DNA of 64,000 nucleotides from Chryseobacterium sp. Marseille-Q5410 (lineage in GTDB: Bacteria > Bacteroidota > Bacteroidia > Flavobacteriales > Weeksellaceae). Below, piece by piece: positions 1 through 10,500 of this stretch. Location of the stretch: the NCBI GenBank assembly GCA_946892665.1, contig CAMPOT010000001.1:434001-498000 (forward strand). Reading direction: 5' to 3'. A program made the translations under genes and the position numbers. A model generated the notes under the pieces. The model saw only the letters and a list, made by a program, of their open reading frames with translations, had not been told where the DNA came from and searched no databases. How positions within the stretch are numbered: the stretch's first letter is position 1; every line of letters begins with the position of its first letter.

Positions 1-2
1 CA

Positions 3-638
3 AGTTTTTCGGTTGAACGTGCTCAACTGATGATGCTTATTTTATGGAGGTTGCTTAACGAAAATAAAATACCCAAAGTACCGATAATCATGGACAGTCC
101 GATGGGAGCCAGCATACTCGATCTGTTTTACCGTACCAGAGATTGGCACCGGTTAACAACCGACGAATGTGATGAAATGTGCGATCATTTCACGGTGGTC
201 AGCAGCTATCAGGAAACCATGGAGTTGCGTTCCGACAACAAACCAAAAATTGTTATCGCCGGCAGCGGGATGCTCACCGGTGGCAGAATGCTCAACTACC
301 TTGAAACCCAGGCACAAAACTATGATAATACCCTGCTTTTTGTGGGCTATCAGGCCGAAGGAACCCGTGGAAGAAAATTATTGGAGGGTGAGAAAGAATT
401 AAAAGTGTACGGAAAATGGGTGCCGTTCAATATGGAAGTAGCGGAAATTGAAGGACTGTCTTCACATGCAGACCACAATGAACTCCTTGGCTGGATGAAT
501 GGAATAACAAATATTCCGGAAAGAATTTTCATCGTACATGGGGAGAAGGAAGGCGCAGAAGCGCTGCAGCTGGGCATAAAAGAAACCTACGGCTGGGATT
601 CCCAAATCCCGCAACTTTATGATATTGAAGAATTATAA
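3..638 (+). CDS. MBL-fold RNA exonuclease/beta-CASP protein, C-terminal part (5' end off window)
   Basis: The reading frame is open to the window edge, so the first ATG at position 30 is unlikely to be the true start. What is visible is the end of the beta-CASP domain (SVERAQLM, matching the family's FAVGRAQ element; then GSGMLTGGRML) and the C-terminal RMMBL domain with SSHADHNELLGWM and VHGEKEGAEAL. These are the conserved His and Asp elements of beta-CASP RNA nucleases and related hydrolases. The catalytic HxHxDH motif would lie upstream, outside the window. The gene after it starts 9 bases downstream, so the two are probably co-transcribed. Family assignment is firm; the substrate is unknown. 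Confidence 0.85.
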   Translation, partial: SFSVERAQLMMLILWRLLNENKIPKVPIIMDSPMGASILDLFYRTRDWHRLTTDECDEMCDHFTVVSSYQETMELRSDNKPKIVIAGSGMLTGGRMLNYLETQAQNYDNTLLFVGYQAEGTRGRKLLEGEKELKVYGKWVPFNMEVAEIEGLSSHADHNELLGWMNGITNIPERIFIVHGEKEGAEALQLGIKETYGWDSQIPQLYDIEEL

Positions 639-647
639 TTTGGAGAT

Positions 648-1208
648 ATGAATCATATAAGGGACAGTAAAATCAAGCATTCAGAAGAGACCAACTGGTA
701 TGTGATTACCGGCGGACCCAGTACCGGAAAAACAACGACCATTGATTTGCTTCAGAAGCAAGGTTACCATACGACAATAGAACACGCAAGGCATTACATT
801 GATACCATGCATAATGAAGGAAATTCCGTTAAAGAAATTAGAAGCAATAAGAAGAAATTTCAATTGGGCGTGTTAGATATGCAGATTGCCCAAGAAGGAT
901 CGCTCAATAAGGAGGATATGGTTTTTTTGGACAGGGCTATCCCGGACGCAATGGCTTATTATCAATTTTTAAACTTGGATTATGATGAAAAGTTACTTAA
1001 TGCCGTCAACGGGGTTTCCTACAAAAAAATCTTTATTTTAGACCGATTGCCTTTTACCAAAGACTATGCGAGAACCGAAAATGAAGACGATCAAAAACTA
1101 ATTCATCAGTTGATAATAGAAAGCTATACCAATCTCGGTTTCACTATCGTTTTTGTTCCGGTTTTGCCTCCCGAAGAAAGAGTGAAATTCATTTTAGATA
1201 ATTTATGA
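648..1208 (+). CDS. AAA_28-type ATPase/kinase-like protein
   Basis: A 186-residue P-loop protein. Walker A is GGPSTGKT at residues 22-29 and a Walker B-like stretch is MVFLDRAIPD near residues 89-98. The order and length fit the AAA_28 family, small ATPases often called NadR-like or simply ATP-binding proteins. It follows the RNA-exonuclease gene by 9 bases, which suggests one transcript. No partner domain is fused and no substrate can be named from the sequence. It lies at the left edge of the metal-resistance cargo but has no metal-binding motif of its own. Confidence 0.8.
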   Translation: MNHIRDSKIKHSEETNWYVITGGPSTGKTTTIDLLQKQGYHTTIEHARHYIDTMHNEGNSVKEIRSNKKKFQLGVLDMQIAQEGSLNKEDMVFLDRAIPDAMAYYQFLNLDYDEKLLNAVNGVSYKKIFILDRLPFTKDYARTENEDDQKLIHQLIIESYTNLGFTIVFVPVLPPEERVKFILDNL

Positions 1209-1254
1209 ACAAAAAATATTCATCCAAATTGTTAACATATAAGAAATTATTATT

Positions 1255-1827
1255 ATGAAAAATTCAGAACATGATCACAACATGCTTAAGGATACTGATT
1301 CAGCAACAGGCAATCATTCCAACCATGAAATGGAATCGGGCAAGGAGTCTGTACAGCACGCGCAAAAAAGCCATGCCTCTGCATACAAAAAGTTATTTTG
1401 GATGCTTCTGATTTCCTTTATTTCAATGTTTATACTAATGTATGCGATGGTGGACAAGCTGGCTAACGTAATTCCAAACATAAACCAGTTATACATGGCA
1501 GGCCTGATGGCTTCTCCTATGTTGATCATCGAACTGCTGTTAATGGGGAAGATGTATCCCAATAAAAAACTCAACAAAGTCCTTATGGGTGTCGGTGTGT
1601 TGGCGATGGTGCTGTTTTGGTCTGGCATTCGGCAGCAGACCGCCGTTGGAGACATACAGTTTCTAAAGTCCATGATTCCACACCATGCAGGGGCTATTCT
1701 TATGGTCGAAGAAAGTAATCTGGTCGATCCGGAAGTGAGAAAGTTGGGCGAGGAAATTATCAAAGCACAGGAGGAAGAAATTGCCGTCATGAGGGCGAAA
1801 ATTAAGGAACTTCAAACCCGGAAGTAA
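1255..1827 (+). CDS. DUF305 membrane protein
   Basis: A 190-residue protein with a His-rich, hydrophilic N-terminus (about residues 1-42), three hydrophobic segments (roughly 45-65, 77-97 and 102-122) and a C-terminal DUF305 segment. The latter shows the family's MIPHHAGAILM element followed by a charged helix. DUF305 proteins are often found beside copper-handling genes, and the His/Met content suggests metal contact, but the role is not established. It sits 37 bases upstream of the CopB-like ATPase and probably heads that operon. Confidence 0.85.
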   Translation: MKNSEHDHNMLKDTDSATGNHSNHEMESGKESVQHAQKSHASAYKKLFWMLLISFISMFILMYAMVDKLANVIPNINQLYMAGLMASPMLIIELLLMGKMYPNKKLNKVLMGVGVLAMVLFWSGIRQQTAVGDIQFLKSMIPHHAGAILMVEESNLVDPEVRKLGEEIIKAQEEEIAVMRAKIKELQTRK

Positions 1828-1864
1828 TCTCAAATAGCAGAATTTAACGCAAAAAAATTGAATT

Positions 1865-4003
1865 ATGAAAAAATACACTTGTCCTATGCACCCGCAGGTG
1901 CTGAAAGATGAACCCGGAAAATGCCCTCTTTGTGGTATGGACTTAGTGCCAATGGGCGGCGGCAGTCAATCCGCAGGGCATTCTCATAAAATGAACCACG
2001 CCGATGCACACGGCGGCCACGCCGCAGAACACAATACACATAATGCAGATAGCTACAACAAGCACGAAGGGCACCACACCCACGACTTTCTAAAGCGGTT
2101 TTGGGTAAGCCTAGTTGTTACCATTCCCATTTTGGCACTGTCGCATATGATACAGCAATGGGCAGGCTTTAGCCTTACTTTTCCCGGAGATAAATATGTA
2201 TTGTTGGCATTAGGCACTTTCATTTATATCTATGGTGGTATGCCGTTCCTGAAAGGAATGGCGGGCGAAATTAAAGCCAGCGCAATAGGTATGATGACCT
2301 TAGTGGCATTGGCAATTACCGTAGCTTATGTATATAGTGTGGCAGTTGTATTTGGCTTGCCCGGTATGGATTTCTTTTGGGAATTAGCCACGCTGATAGT
2401 AATTATGCTGTTAGGGCATTGGTTAGAAATGCGGTCGCAAATGGCAGCTTCCAAAGCCTTGCAATCATTGGTGGCTTTATTGCCAAATGATGTAACGGTT
2501 GAACGTCACGGTCAGGCTACCAAAATTCCAATCGCTGATTTGCAGAACAACGATACCGTAATCATTAAGCCCGGCGAAAAAATTCCTGCCGATGGTTTGG
2601 TTATAGAAGGCAGTTCGTCCGTAAATGAAAGTATGCTTACAGGCGAAAGTGTACCCGTAAAAAAAGAAGTAGATACCAAAGTAATCGCAGGTTCTATCAA
2701 TGGCGATGGCGCATTACGGATTAAAGCCACAGGCGTAGGCAAAGACAGTTATCTCAATAAAGTTATCAATTTGGTTTCCGATGCCCAAGCCGCTAAATCC
2801 AATACCCAAAACCTTGCCGATAAAGTGGCTAAGTGGCTTACTTTTATTGCCATTGCAGTAGGCATTGGCACATTTGCTTATTGGTACTTTACAGGCGGCA
2901 ATTTATCTTTTGCTTTAGAGAGAATGGTTACGGTTATGGTTACGGCTTGTCCCCACGCATTGGGTGTGGCTATACCGTTAGTAGTTGCAATTTCTACAAC
3001 ATTATCTGCCACCAATGGCTTGCTTATCCGCAACAGGACGGCTTTTGAAACTACCAGAAAATTATCCACCATAATTTTTGATAAAACAGGTACGCTTACC
3101 GAAGGTTCACACGCGGTACAAAAAATAATTCCAACCAGTAGTTTTCCTATAGATGAAATCATTCAGTATGCAGCCGCTGTACAGCAAAATTCTGAACACC
3201 ATATTGCCAAAGGCGTTTTAAAAACGCTGAAAGAAAAAAAACTGCCTTTGTGGAAGTCGGAAAACTTCAAATATATGCAGGGCATTGGCGTTTCAGGTAC
3301 AGTCAACGGAAAAAATATTATTGCCGCAGGTCCAAATTATTTCACTCAAAATAATTTGCCAATACCAGCAATTCCTACTGAAATAAATCAAGATGCAGAA
3401 ACGGTAAATTTTGTATTGATTGACAACCAGCTTGCAGGCATTATCACATTGGCAGATACTATTCGGGAAGGTGCGCAGGAAGCAATCAATCAATTAAAAG
3501 AAATGGGCATTAAGTCTTTTTTGCTCACAGGCGATAATGATAAAATTGCAGCCGCTGTAAGCAACCAATTGGGTATGGACGGCTATTTAGCAAATGTGTT
3601 GCCACACAATAAGCAGGAAAAAGTGAAAGAATTTCAAGCCAAAGGCGAAATAGTGGCAATGACAGGCGATGGCGTAAACGATGCCCCCGCATTAGCACAA
3701 GCCGATGTAGGCATTGCAGTGGGTTCGGGTACTGATGTAGCTGCTGAAACAGCCGATATTATTTTGGTAAACAGCGACCCAAGAGATGTGGTAAAAATGA
3801 TAGATTTTGGCAAACGCACTTACAGCAAAATGGTACAAAATCTTATTTGGGCAGTAGGCTATAATGTGGTGGCTATTCCATTAGCAGCAGGTATTCTCTA
3901 TCCAAAATTTGTCCTTAGCCCCGCAATGGGTGCAGTCTTAATGAGCGTTAGCACTATTGTAGTAGCAATCAATGCAAGTCTTTTAAGACTTAATAAAAAA
4001 TAA
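1865..4003 (+). CDS. copB: CopB-like heavy-metal P1B ATPase (CPH type)
   Basis: A 712-residue metal-exporting P-type ATPase of the inner membrane. It opens with a YTCPMHP...CPLCGM heavy-metal binding cassette (residues about 3-29) rather than the classical HMA domain, followed by a His-rich linker. The actuator motif TGES, the membrane metal site C362-P363-H364, the phosphorylation site D406 (DKTGTLTEG) and the hinge TGDGVNDAP are all present, so it looks functional. CPH in place of CPC is the mark of CopB-type (P1B-3) pumps, generally linked to copper or silver. The stop is 3 bases before the next start, so it is translated with the multicopper oxidase. The symbol rests on the motif, not on a database match. 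Confidence 0.92.
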   Translation: MKKYTCPMHPQVLKDEPGKCPLCGMDLVPMGGGSQSAGHSHKMNHADAHGGHAAEHNTHNADSYNKHEGHHTHDFLKRFWVSLVVTIPILALSHMIQQWAGFSLTFPGDKYVLLALGTFIYIYGGMPFLKGMAGEIKASAIGMMTLVALAITVAYVYSVAVVFGLPGMDFFWELATLIVIMLLGHWLEMRSQMAASKALQSLVALLPNDVTVERHGQATKIPIADLQNNDTVIIKPGEKIPADGLVIEGSSSVNESMLTGESVPVKKEVDTKVIAGSINGDGALRIKATGVGKDSYLNKVINLVSDAQAAKSNTQNLADKVAKWLTFIAIAVGIGTFAYWYFTGGNLSFALERMVTVMVTACPHALGVAIPLVVAISTTLSATNGLLIRNRTAFETTRKLSTIIFDKTGTLTEGSHAVQKIIPTSSFPIDEIIQYAAAVQQNSEHHIAKGVLKTLKEKKLPLWKSENFKYMQGIGVSGTVNGKNIIAAGPNYFTQNNLPIPAIPTEINQDAETVNFVLIDNQLAGIITLADTIREGAQEAINQLKEMGIKSFLLTGDNDKIAAAVSNQLGMDGYLANVLPHNKQEKVKEFQAKGEIVAMTGDGVNDAPALAQADVGIAVGSGTDVAAETADIILVNSDPRDVVKMIDFGKRTYSKMVQNLIWAVGYNVVAIPLAAGILYPKFVLSPAMGAVLMSVSTIVVAINASLLRLNKK

Positions 4004-4006
4004 CGA

Positions 4007-6922
4007 ATGAAATATTTTCTCACAATAATACTTGCATTTGCATTCTTCGTTAATGCCGATGCACAGACCACAAAAACAATGTACACCTGCCCGATGCATC
4101 CGCAGGTCGTGAAATCAGCACCCGGTTACTGCCCCATTTGCGGTATGACCCTGGTGAAAAAATCCGTTACTGAGAAAAAACCGGCAGCCAAACCCGCAGC
4201 TGCTCCTAAAAAAGTTACAGCAGTTAAAAAAACTACGGCTAAGAAATCTGAAATTACCGCTGCAAAAACAAAGACGGTAACGGAAGTTAAAAAAACGGTC
4301 CTGCCAAAGGCTAAACCAACACCGAAAGATCCAGCCGCCGTTAAGACCCCACAACATCAAACTTCAGATCATAATCAGCATGAAGCAGCGCAAAAGATGT
4401 ACACTTGTCCGATGCACCCCGAGGTGGTTTCGGACAAACCCGGAAAGTGTCCCAAGTGCGGTATGAATCTGGTTCCTCAAAAGGAAAGCGGCCAGCATCA
4501 GGGTACCGGCAAAACCCCCGAACATCAAACTTCAGATCCGCATCAGCATGAAGCAGCGCAAAAAGGTTACACCTGTCCGATGCATCCCGAGGTGATTTCG
4601 GACAAACCGGGAAAGTGTCCCAAGTGCGGTATGAATCTGGTGCCTCAAAAAGGAAAGAAGGAAGATCATTCTGCACATGGAAACATGCAGATGCATAGTG
4701 AACACAAAATGGTCATGCCGATGCCTGAAAAGCACCTAAAAGGCGGACGCAAAGTGACCTACCATCTTTATGTGAAAGACACCCTGGTAAATTTCGCGGG
4801 CAAACAGAAACGCGCCATTGCCGTAAACGGGCAGATTCCGATGCCAAAGCTGGAGTTTTATGAGGGCGATACGGCGGAAGTGATTGTCCATAATTTAATG
4901 GATGAAGAAACTTCTCTGCACTGGCACGGTCTTCATCTTCCAAATAAAGAAGATGGGGTTCCCTGGCTTACCCAGAAACCCATTCCACCACATTCAACCT
5001 ACACGTATTCGTTTCCGATCATCCAAAACGGAACCCACTGGTATCACTCACATACTGGTCTGCAGGAGCAGATTGGAATGTATGGGATGATGATTCTGAA
5101 AAAACGTCCCGAAGATCCTACTTTCCGACCGGGGATTGATAACTTGCCCACGGAGCACCTTATCCTGAGCGAGTGGACAAACCTGAACCCCAATAATGTT
5201 CAGCGGATGCTTCGCAACGCCAATGACTGGTTCGCAATAAAAAAAGGCAGTACTCAAAGTTATGCAGAAGCCATAAAAGAGGGACACTTTAAGACAAAAC
5301 TCACCAACGAATGGAAGCGGATGCTGGCCATGGACGTGAGTGACATTTATTATGACGCCTTTCTGATTAACGGTAAAACAGAAAGCCAGCTCGCAGGATA
5401 CAAAGCCGGTGACAAAGTGCGGCTTCAAATCGCCAACGGCGGTGCTTCCTCCTATTTTTGGCTCAATTATGCAGGAGGAAAAATTAAAGTAGTGGCCAGT
5501 GATGGATTGGACATTGAACCGGTAGAAGTGGACCGTCTTATTCTGGCAGTTTCTGAAACAGTGGATATCGTAGTGGAAATTCCTGAAAAAAACACCTCCT
5601 ACGAACTCCTTGTTACACCCGAAGACCGCACAAAATCTGCGTCAGTGTTTATTGGAGAAGGAACTACGAAATCCCATGATCCATTACCCAAACTCAAATA
5701 CTTTGAAGGGATGAAGATGATGAACGACATGATGAAGATGAACGGTGACATGAAGGACATGGGCATGGAGATGAGTTACCAGACCATGGATATGAATCAG
5801 GTGATGTATCCTGAAATTAGTGCTGAAAATAATGCAGCAATGCCGATGGACAAGATGGACAACAACGATGCGCAAATGGATCACTCACAGCATCAGATGC
5901 CTGCTTCCGGGATTACCACATTGAATTATGGGATGATGAAATCGCCTTATGACACTTCACTCCCGAAAGACAGTCCCGTGCGCGAGCTCAAGTTTACCCT
6001 TACGGGAAACATGAACCGCTACGTTTGGAGCATGGACGACAAAGTCCTGGCAGAATCTGACAAAATATTGGTAAAAAAAGGCGAAATTCTCCGCATTACC
6101 CTATTCAATAATTCAATGATGCGTCACCCGATGCACCTGCACGGTTTTGATTTTCGGGTACTCAACAAAAATGGCCTTCAGGCACCCCTCAAAAATGTGT
6201 TGGATATTATGCCGATGGAAACTAATGTCATCGAATTTGAAGCTAAAACTGATGGGGACTGGTTTTTCCACTGTCACATCCTCTATCACATGATGGCGGG
6301 GATGAACCGTGTTTTTGCTGTTGGTGATTATCAGAATCCTTTGCTGCCCGATAAAGTTTCAGCTTACAAAAAGCTTCAGCGCGAAAGTAACATGTGGCAC
6401 CTGATGGCCGAAAACGATTTTGCTACTAATGGTAACGACGGGATGGCGAGGATCTCAAATGCCCGCTGGGAATTGGGAACAGAATGGCGTTTAGGTTACA
6501 ATCCCCATCACGGCTACGAGGTGGAAACCCAACTCGGCAGGTATGTGGACCGTATGCAGTGGCTGAAACCATTTATCGGATTTAACTATCGTTATAGAAA
6601 GATTGACAGGAATAATATTGAAAAAAACCTTTTTGGACAGGCATCTACTAAAGATGAAAGAAAAACTTTCAGCGCTGGTATTATGTATAAACTCCCGATG
6701 TTGGTGGACCTGCAGGCAGAAATATTTACAGACGGAATTGTAAGGTTCCAGCTGAAACGTGAAGACATTCCGTTGACTGCGCGTTTGCGCGGGGCATTCA
6801 TGGTCAATACCGACAAAGAATATATGGCAGGTCTTAAATATATCGTCACAAAAAATATCGGAATCTCAACCCACTACGACAGCGATATGAGCTGGGGTGC
6901 AGGGATTACACTGAACTATTAA
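4007..6922 (+). CDS. Multicopper oxidase with three metal-binding cassettes and a C-terminal outer-membrane barrel
   Basis: A 971-residue exported protein. A signal peptide ([20 protein letters not shown]) is followed by three YTCPMHP...CGM cassettes near residues 25, 131 and 187, separated by Lys/Ala/Pro- and His-rich linkers. The CopA/PcoA-like multicopper oxidase domain carries all four copper motifs: HWHGLH (about 304), HWYHSH (about 344), HPMHLHGF (about 707) and HCHILYH (about 755). A Met-rich insert (about 568-640) resembles the methionine-rich loops of cuprous oxidases. After about residue 790 the chain changes to alternating aromatic strands ending in TLNY, a typical outer-membrane barrel end resembling PcoB/CopB. 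It probably oxidises Cu(I) and is anchored in the outer membrane. Barrel assignment is inference. Confidence 0.88.
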   Translation: MKYFLTIILAFAFFVNADAQTTKTMYTCPMHPQVVKSAPGYCPICGMTLVKKSVTEKKPAAKPAAAPKKVTAVKKTTAKKSEITAAKTKTVTEVKKTVLPKAKPTPKDPAAVKTPQHQTSDHNQHEAAQKMYTCPMHPEVVSDKPGKCPKCGMNLVPQKESGQHQGTGKTPEHQTSDPHQHEAAQKGYTCPMHPEVISDKPGKCPKCGMNLVPQKGKKEDHSAHGNMQMHSEHKMVMPMPEKHLKGGRKVTYHLYVKDTLVNFAGKQKRAIAVNGQIPMPKLEFYEGDTAEVIVHNLMDEETSLHWHGLHLPNKEDGVPWLTQKPIPPHSTYTYSFPIIQNGTHWYHSHTGLQEQIGMYGMMILKKRPEDPTFRPGIDNLPTEHLILSEWTNLNPNNVQRMLRNANDWFAIKKGSTQSYAEAIKEGHFKTKLTNEWKRMLAMDVSDIYYDAFLINGKTESQLAGYKAGDKVRLQIANGGASSYFWLNYAGGKIKVVASDGLDIEPVEVDRLILAVSETVDIVVEIPEKNTSYELLVTPEDRTKSASVFIGEGTTKSHDPLPKLKYFEGMKMMNDMMKMNGDMKDMGMEMSYQTMDMNQVMYPEISAENNAAMPMDKMDNNDAQMDHSQHQMPASGITTLNYGMMKSPYDTSLPKDSPVRELKFTLTGNMNRYVWSMDDKVLAESDKILVKKGEILRITLFNNSMMRHPMHLHGFDFRVLNKNGLQAPLKNVLDIMPMETNVIEFEAKTDGDWFFHCHILYHMMAGMNRVFAVGDYQNPLLPDKVSAYKKLQRESNMWHLMAENDFATNGNDGMARISNARWELGTEWRLGYNPHHGYEVETQLGRYVDRMQWLKPFIGFNYRYRKIDRNNIEKNLFGQASTKDERKTFSAGIMYKLPMLVDLQAEIFTDGIVRFQLKREDIPLTARLRGAFMVNTDKEYMAGLKYIVTKNIGISTHYDSDMSWGAGITLNY
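4354..4653 (+). repeat. Tandem intragenic duplication encoding two metal-binding cassettes
   Basis: Two nearly identical stretches of about 132 bases, at 4354-4485 and 4522-4653, are offset by exactly 168 bases (56 codons) in the same frame. Each encodes the sequence HQTSD..QHEAAQK followed by a YTCPMHPEV...KCGMNLVPQ cassette. The divergence is mostly third-position change, so the duplication looks fairly recent. The first cassette of the same protein (from about 4079) is clearly more divergent. Confidence 0.9.
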
Positions 6923-6946
6923 AGGAGTTTTTATTGTGTCGATTTT

Positions 6947-6989
6947 AAAGAGTGCAGCTGCCAAATAAAGACCGGTTGCACTCTTTTTT
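6947..6989 (+). terminator. Rho-independent terminator after the multicopper oxidase gene
   Basis: A 10-bp stem (AAAGAGTGCA at 6947-6956 with TGCACTCTTT at 6977-6986) encloses a 20-base loop and runs into six T residues at 6984-6989. It lies 25 bases after the stop codon and should end the DUF305-copB-oxidase transcript. The loop is long, so the strength is uncertain. Confidence 0.7.
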
Positions 6990-7089
6990 ACAGCGTATAA
7001 CGACCGCCGGAAACACAGATTCTCATGAGGCAAACAATACCAGCCTACAACCTGAGGAATCATTGCAGTAATATGAGCTAAGACATAAA

Positions 7090-7118
7090 TTGAAGTAAAT
7101 ATATTTTTATTAAATTAG
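7090..7118 (+). promoter_or_regulatory. Possible Bacteroidetes-type promoter for the czc genes
   Basis: TTG at 7090-7092, an 18-base spacer and TAAATTAG at 7111-7118 fit the TTG / TAnnTTTG consensus with one mismatch in the -7 element. The predicted transcript start would fall almost on the GTG start codon at 7123, so the message would be nearly leaderless. Confidence 0.4.
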
Positions 7119-7122
7119 CACC

Positions 7123-7443
7123 GTGAAATTTTTGGCCTTCTCTTTATCCTTGTTCTTTATGGTGCTTACTATGGTGCCATGCAACGACGCGGCAAAGGGT
7201 TTAAGCGAAAAATTTTGTCAGAATCAGGATGTTCACCTCGAACAAAGCCAGGATCAACACGCTGATCTTTGTTCTCCTTTCTGCGTTTGCAACTGTTGTG
7301 GAATGTCAATGACTGTCATGCTGCTGAAAAAATTACTCCCTGAGAAGATTGCTCTTTTAATTAAAGACACTCTTCCTGAAAAGAATTACAACTACGCAGT
7401 CCTCCATACTGTCGGTGTCTGGCACCCCCCAAAAATAGGTTAA
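7123..7443 (+). CDS. DUF6660 family small exported protein
   Basis: A 106-residue protein beginning at GTG; the signal peptide MKFLAFSLSLFFMVLTMV makes this start convincing. The motif VPCNDA and the cysteine cluster LCSPFCVCNCCG match the small DUF6660 family, which in Bacteroidetes usually sits directly upstream of a heavy-metal RND pump, as here. The Cys cluster and His-containing middle suggest metal binding or sensing in the periplasm, but no function is established. It is 112 bases upstream of the pump gene, with a hairpin in between. Confidence 0.75.
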   Translation: MKFLAFSLSLFFMVLTMVPCNDAAKGLSEKFCQNQDVHLEQSQDQHADLCSPFCVCNCCGMSMTVMLLKKLLPEKIALLIKDTLPEKNYNYAVLHTVGVWHPPKIG

Positions 7444-7496
7444 TACTTTTCCTTCGGATTTATATTCGTAGGATTATACGGCTACTTAATAGTCGT

Positions 7497-7524
7497 GCAT
7501 TTCCGTGAACAATACGGAATATGC
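7497..7524 (+). other. Hairpin in the leader of the RND pump gene
   Basis: GCATTTCCGT (7497-7506) pairs with ACGGAAtATGC (7514-7524), giving ten base pairs, one bulged T and a seven-base loop. It ends 31 bases before the pump start codon and is not followed by a T-run, so it is not a plain terminator. It may affect translation, RNA processing or regulator binding; which one cannot be told from the sequence. Confidence 0.45.
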
Positions 7525-7555
7525 TCTATCCTTCAATTAACCTTAATTTTTACAA

Positions 7556-10500
7556 ATGCTATATAAAATTATACAGTTTAGTGTAAAGAATAAGCTCATA
7601 ATTGGGCTCATGACTTTCGCACTAATCATCTGGGGCGTGTATAGTGCTACTAAACTCCCATTGGATGCTGTACCTGATATTACCAATAATCAGGTTCAGA
7701 TCATAACCAGTACACCCACATTAGCCGCACAGGAAACAGAACAGTTGGTCACCTATCCAGTTGAACAGAGCCTCGCCAACATTCCCGGAATTACCGAAAT
7801 GAGGTCAATTTCAAGATTTGGCCTGTCCGTAGTGACGGTCGTTTTCGACGAAAGCGTGGATATTTACTTTGCCCGTCAACTGATTACTGAAAAACTGAAA
7901 GAGGCCGAGGAAAACATTCCACAAGGTATCGGTACGCCAGAAATGTCTCCGGTATCCACAGGCTTAGGAGAAATTTATCAATATGTTATTCACCCTAAAA
8001 AAGGGTCAGAAGACAAATACTCCGCTACCGATCTTCGAACAATGCAGGATTGGGTTGTGGCCCGCCAACTCTACGGCACGTCCGGAGTAGCTGAAATTAA
8101 CAGTTTCGGTGGTAAACTTAAGCAGTATGAGGTAGCGATCAATCCCTATAGGCTTAAAGCGATGAATGTTACCATTTCTGAAATTTTTACAGCGCTGGAG
8201 AAAAATAATGAAAATACTGGAGGCGCTTATATCGATAAAAAACCTAATGCCTATTTTATTCGCGGCATCGGTCTGATCTCTTCTTTAGATGATATTTCTA
8301 ACACCGTAATAAAAACAGTCAACGGTATCCCTGTACTTATCAAAGATGTCGCGGAGGCACGTATAGGCAGTGCCGTTAGATATGGGGCCCTTACCTATAA
8401 CGGCGATAAAGAGGCTGTCGGGGGTATTGTAATGATGCTCAAAGGTGAAAATTCCGCGGAAGTAGTGAGTCGGGTTAAGGAAAAAATGCTCACCATTCAA
8501 AAATCCCTTCCAGCGGATATTATCGTAGAACCTTTCGTGGACCGGACTAACTTAGTAGACCGGGCGATCCGTACCGTAGAAACAAATTTGGTGGAAGGCG
8601 CTCTTATTGTCATCCTTGTGCTCGTTCTGTTTCTGGGTAATTTTCGTGCAGGGCTTATTGTGGCTTCTGCCATTCCACTTTCTCTCCTTTTTGCCTTAGG
8701 TATGATGAATGTTTTTGGAGTCAGTGCAAACTTGATGAGTTTGGGAGCTATTGATTTCGGGCTTATTGTAGATGGCGCAGTAATCATTGTAGAGGCGACC
8801 CTTCACTTTCTCGCGGTCCACCACAAATCCCAAAAACTCTCGCAGCACACAATGGACCGGGCTGTGGAAGCAAGTGCAAAAAAAATGATGAGTTCTGCAG
8901 CATTTGGTCAGATAATTATCCTCATTGTATATCTCCCTATTCTTTCACTTCAGGGGATTGAAGGTAAAATGTTCCGCCCAATGGCAGAAACAGTGTCTTT
9001 TGCAATTATAGGAGCGTTAATTCTCTCCCTTACTTATATACCAATGATGTCTGCCTTATTTCTATCTAAAAATATCAGTGCAAAAAAGACTTTCGCGGAC
9101 AGGATGATGTCCGGGATCAATAGCGTCTATATCCCACTGCTGCAAAAGGCGATTGCGTTTAAATATGCAGTAGTGGGTGGAGCAATTGCATTACTGGCTG
9201 TTTCGCTGTTTTTATTTTCAAGAATGGGAGGTGAATTTATCCCACAACTACAGGAGGGCGATTTTGCGGTGCACTGTATATTACCACAGGGTACTTCTCT
9301 TTCTCAAAGCATTGAAACTTCAATGCAGGCAAGCCGTATTCTGAGATCTTTTCCGGAAGTGAGCACAGTGGTGGGTAAAACTGGTAGTGCCGAAGTCCCT
9401 ACAGACCCAATGCCACCCGAAGCAACTGACCTGATCGTTACCTTAAAGCCCAAAAAGGAGTGGAAGGATAGTGGTAAATCTTATGAGGATTTGAGCGCTG
9501 AGATGATGGAGAAGCTTGAAATGATTCCGGGAGTATTCTTCGAAGTATCCCAACCAATACAGATGCGCTTCAACGAGTTAATGACGGGAGTGCGCCAGGA
9601 CGTAGCGGTTAAAATATTTGGTGAAAACATAGACACCCTTGCGAAACTGGCACCGGAAGTTGCCAAAATAGTACAAACAGTAGAAGGTGCCACCGAACCA
9701 CAAATTGAGCAGACGGTGGGTTTGCCCCAGATAACCATTACTTACGACAGGGCCAGGCTGGCCTCTTATGGATTGAATATTGAGGATATAAACCATACAG
9801 TGAGCACCGCTTTTGCGGGCGAAACCGCTGGGGTGGTATTCGAGGACGAAAGAAAGTTTAATTTGGTCGCACGGCTCGACAGTGTTAACCGAAGTTCTAT
9901 CGACGATGTGAGTAACCTGTTTATTCCAACTGAAAACGGCGTGCAAATCCCTCTTTCTCAGGTAGCAAAGGTTGAATATAAAGACGGACCGGCGCAAATC
10001 AGTCGTGAAGATGGCAAGCGCCGGATTGTTGTAGGCTTTAATGTAAAGGATAGAGATGTAGAAAGTGTAGTAACCGAAATTCAGAAAAAACTGAACGACG
10101 CAAATATCTTGCCCGCTGGCTATTACTATACGTATGGCGGAACGTTCGAAAATTTGAAGCAGGCCTCTTCACGATTGCAAATAGCAGTTCCGGTAGCCTT
10201 AGCTCTTATTTTTCTTTTACTGTACTTCACCTTCCGTAACTTCAATGACAGCATACTTATTTTTACCGCAATACCAATGAGTGCTATCGGTGGGGTCTTT
10301 GCTCTGCTCATTAGGGATATGCCCTTCAGTATTTCAGCGGGAGTAGGATTTATCGCGCTGTTTGGTGTAGCCGTACTGAATGGTATTGTGCTGGTAAGCA
10401 CCTTCAAGGATCTTCAGAAATCTGGGGTTACTAATATCCTGCGAAGGGTGATTCAGGGGACCAGTATACGGTTACGCCCAGTCCTGATGACTGCAGCGGT

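Noticed and set aside
4341-4676. Minus-strand open frame of 111 codons
   Set aside because: It is the shadow of the duplicated cassettes of the multicopper oxidase and has no coding features of its own.
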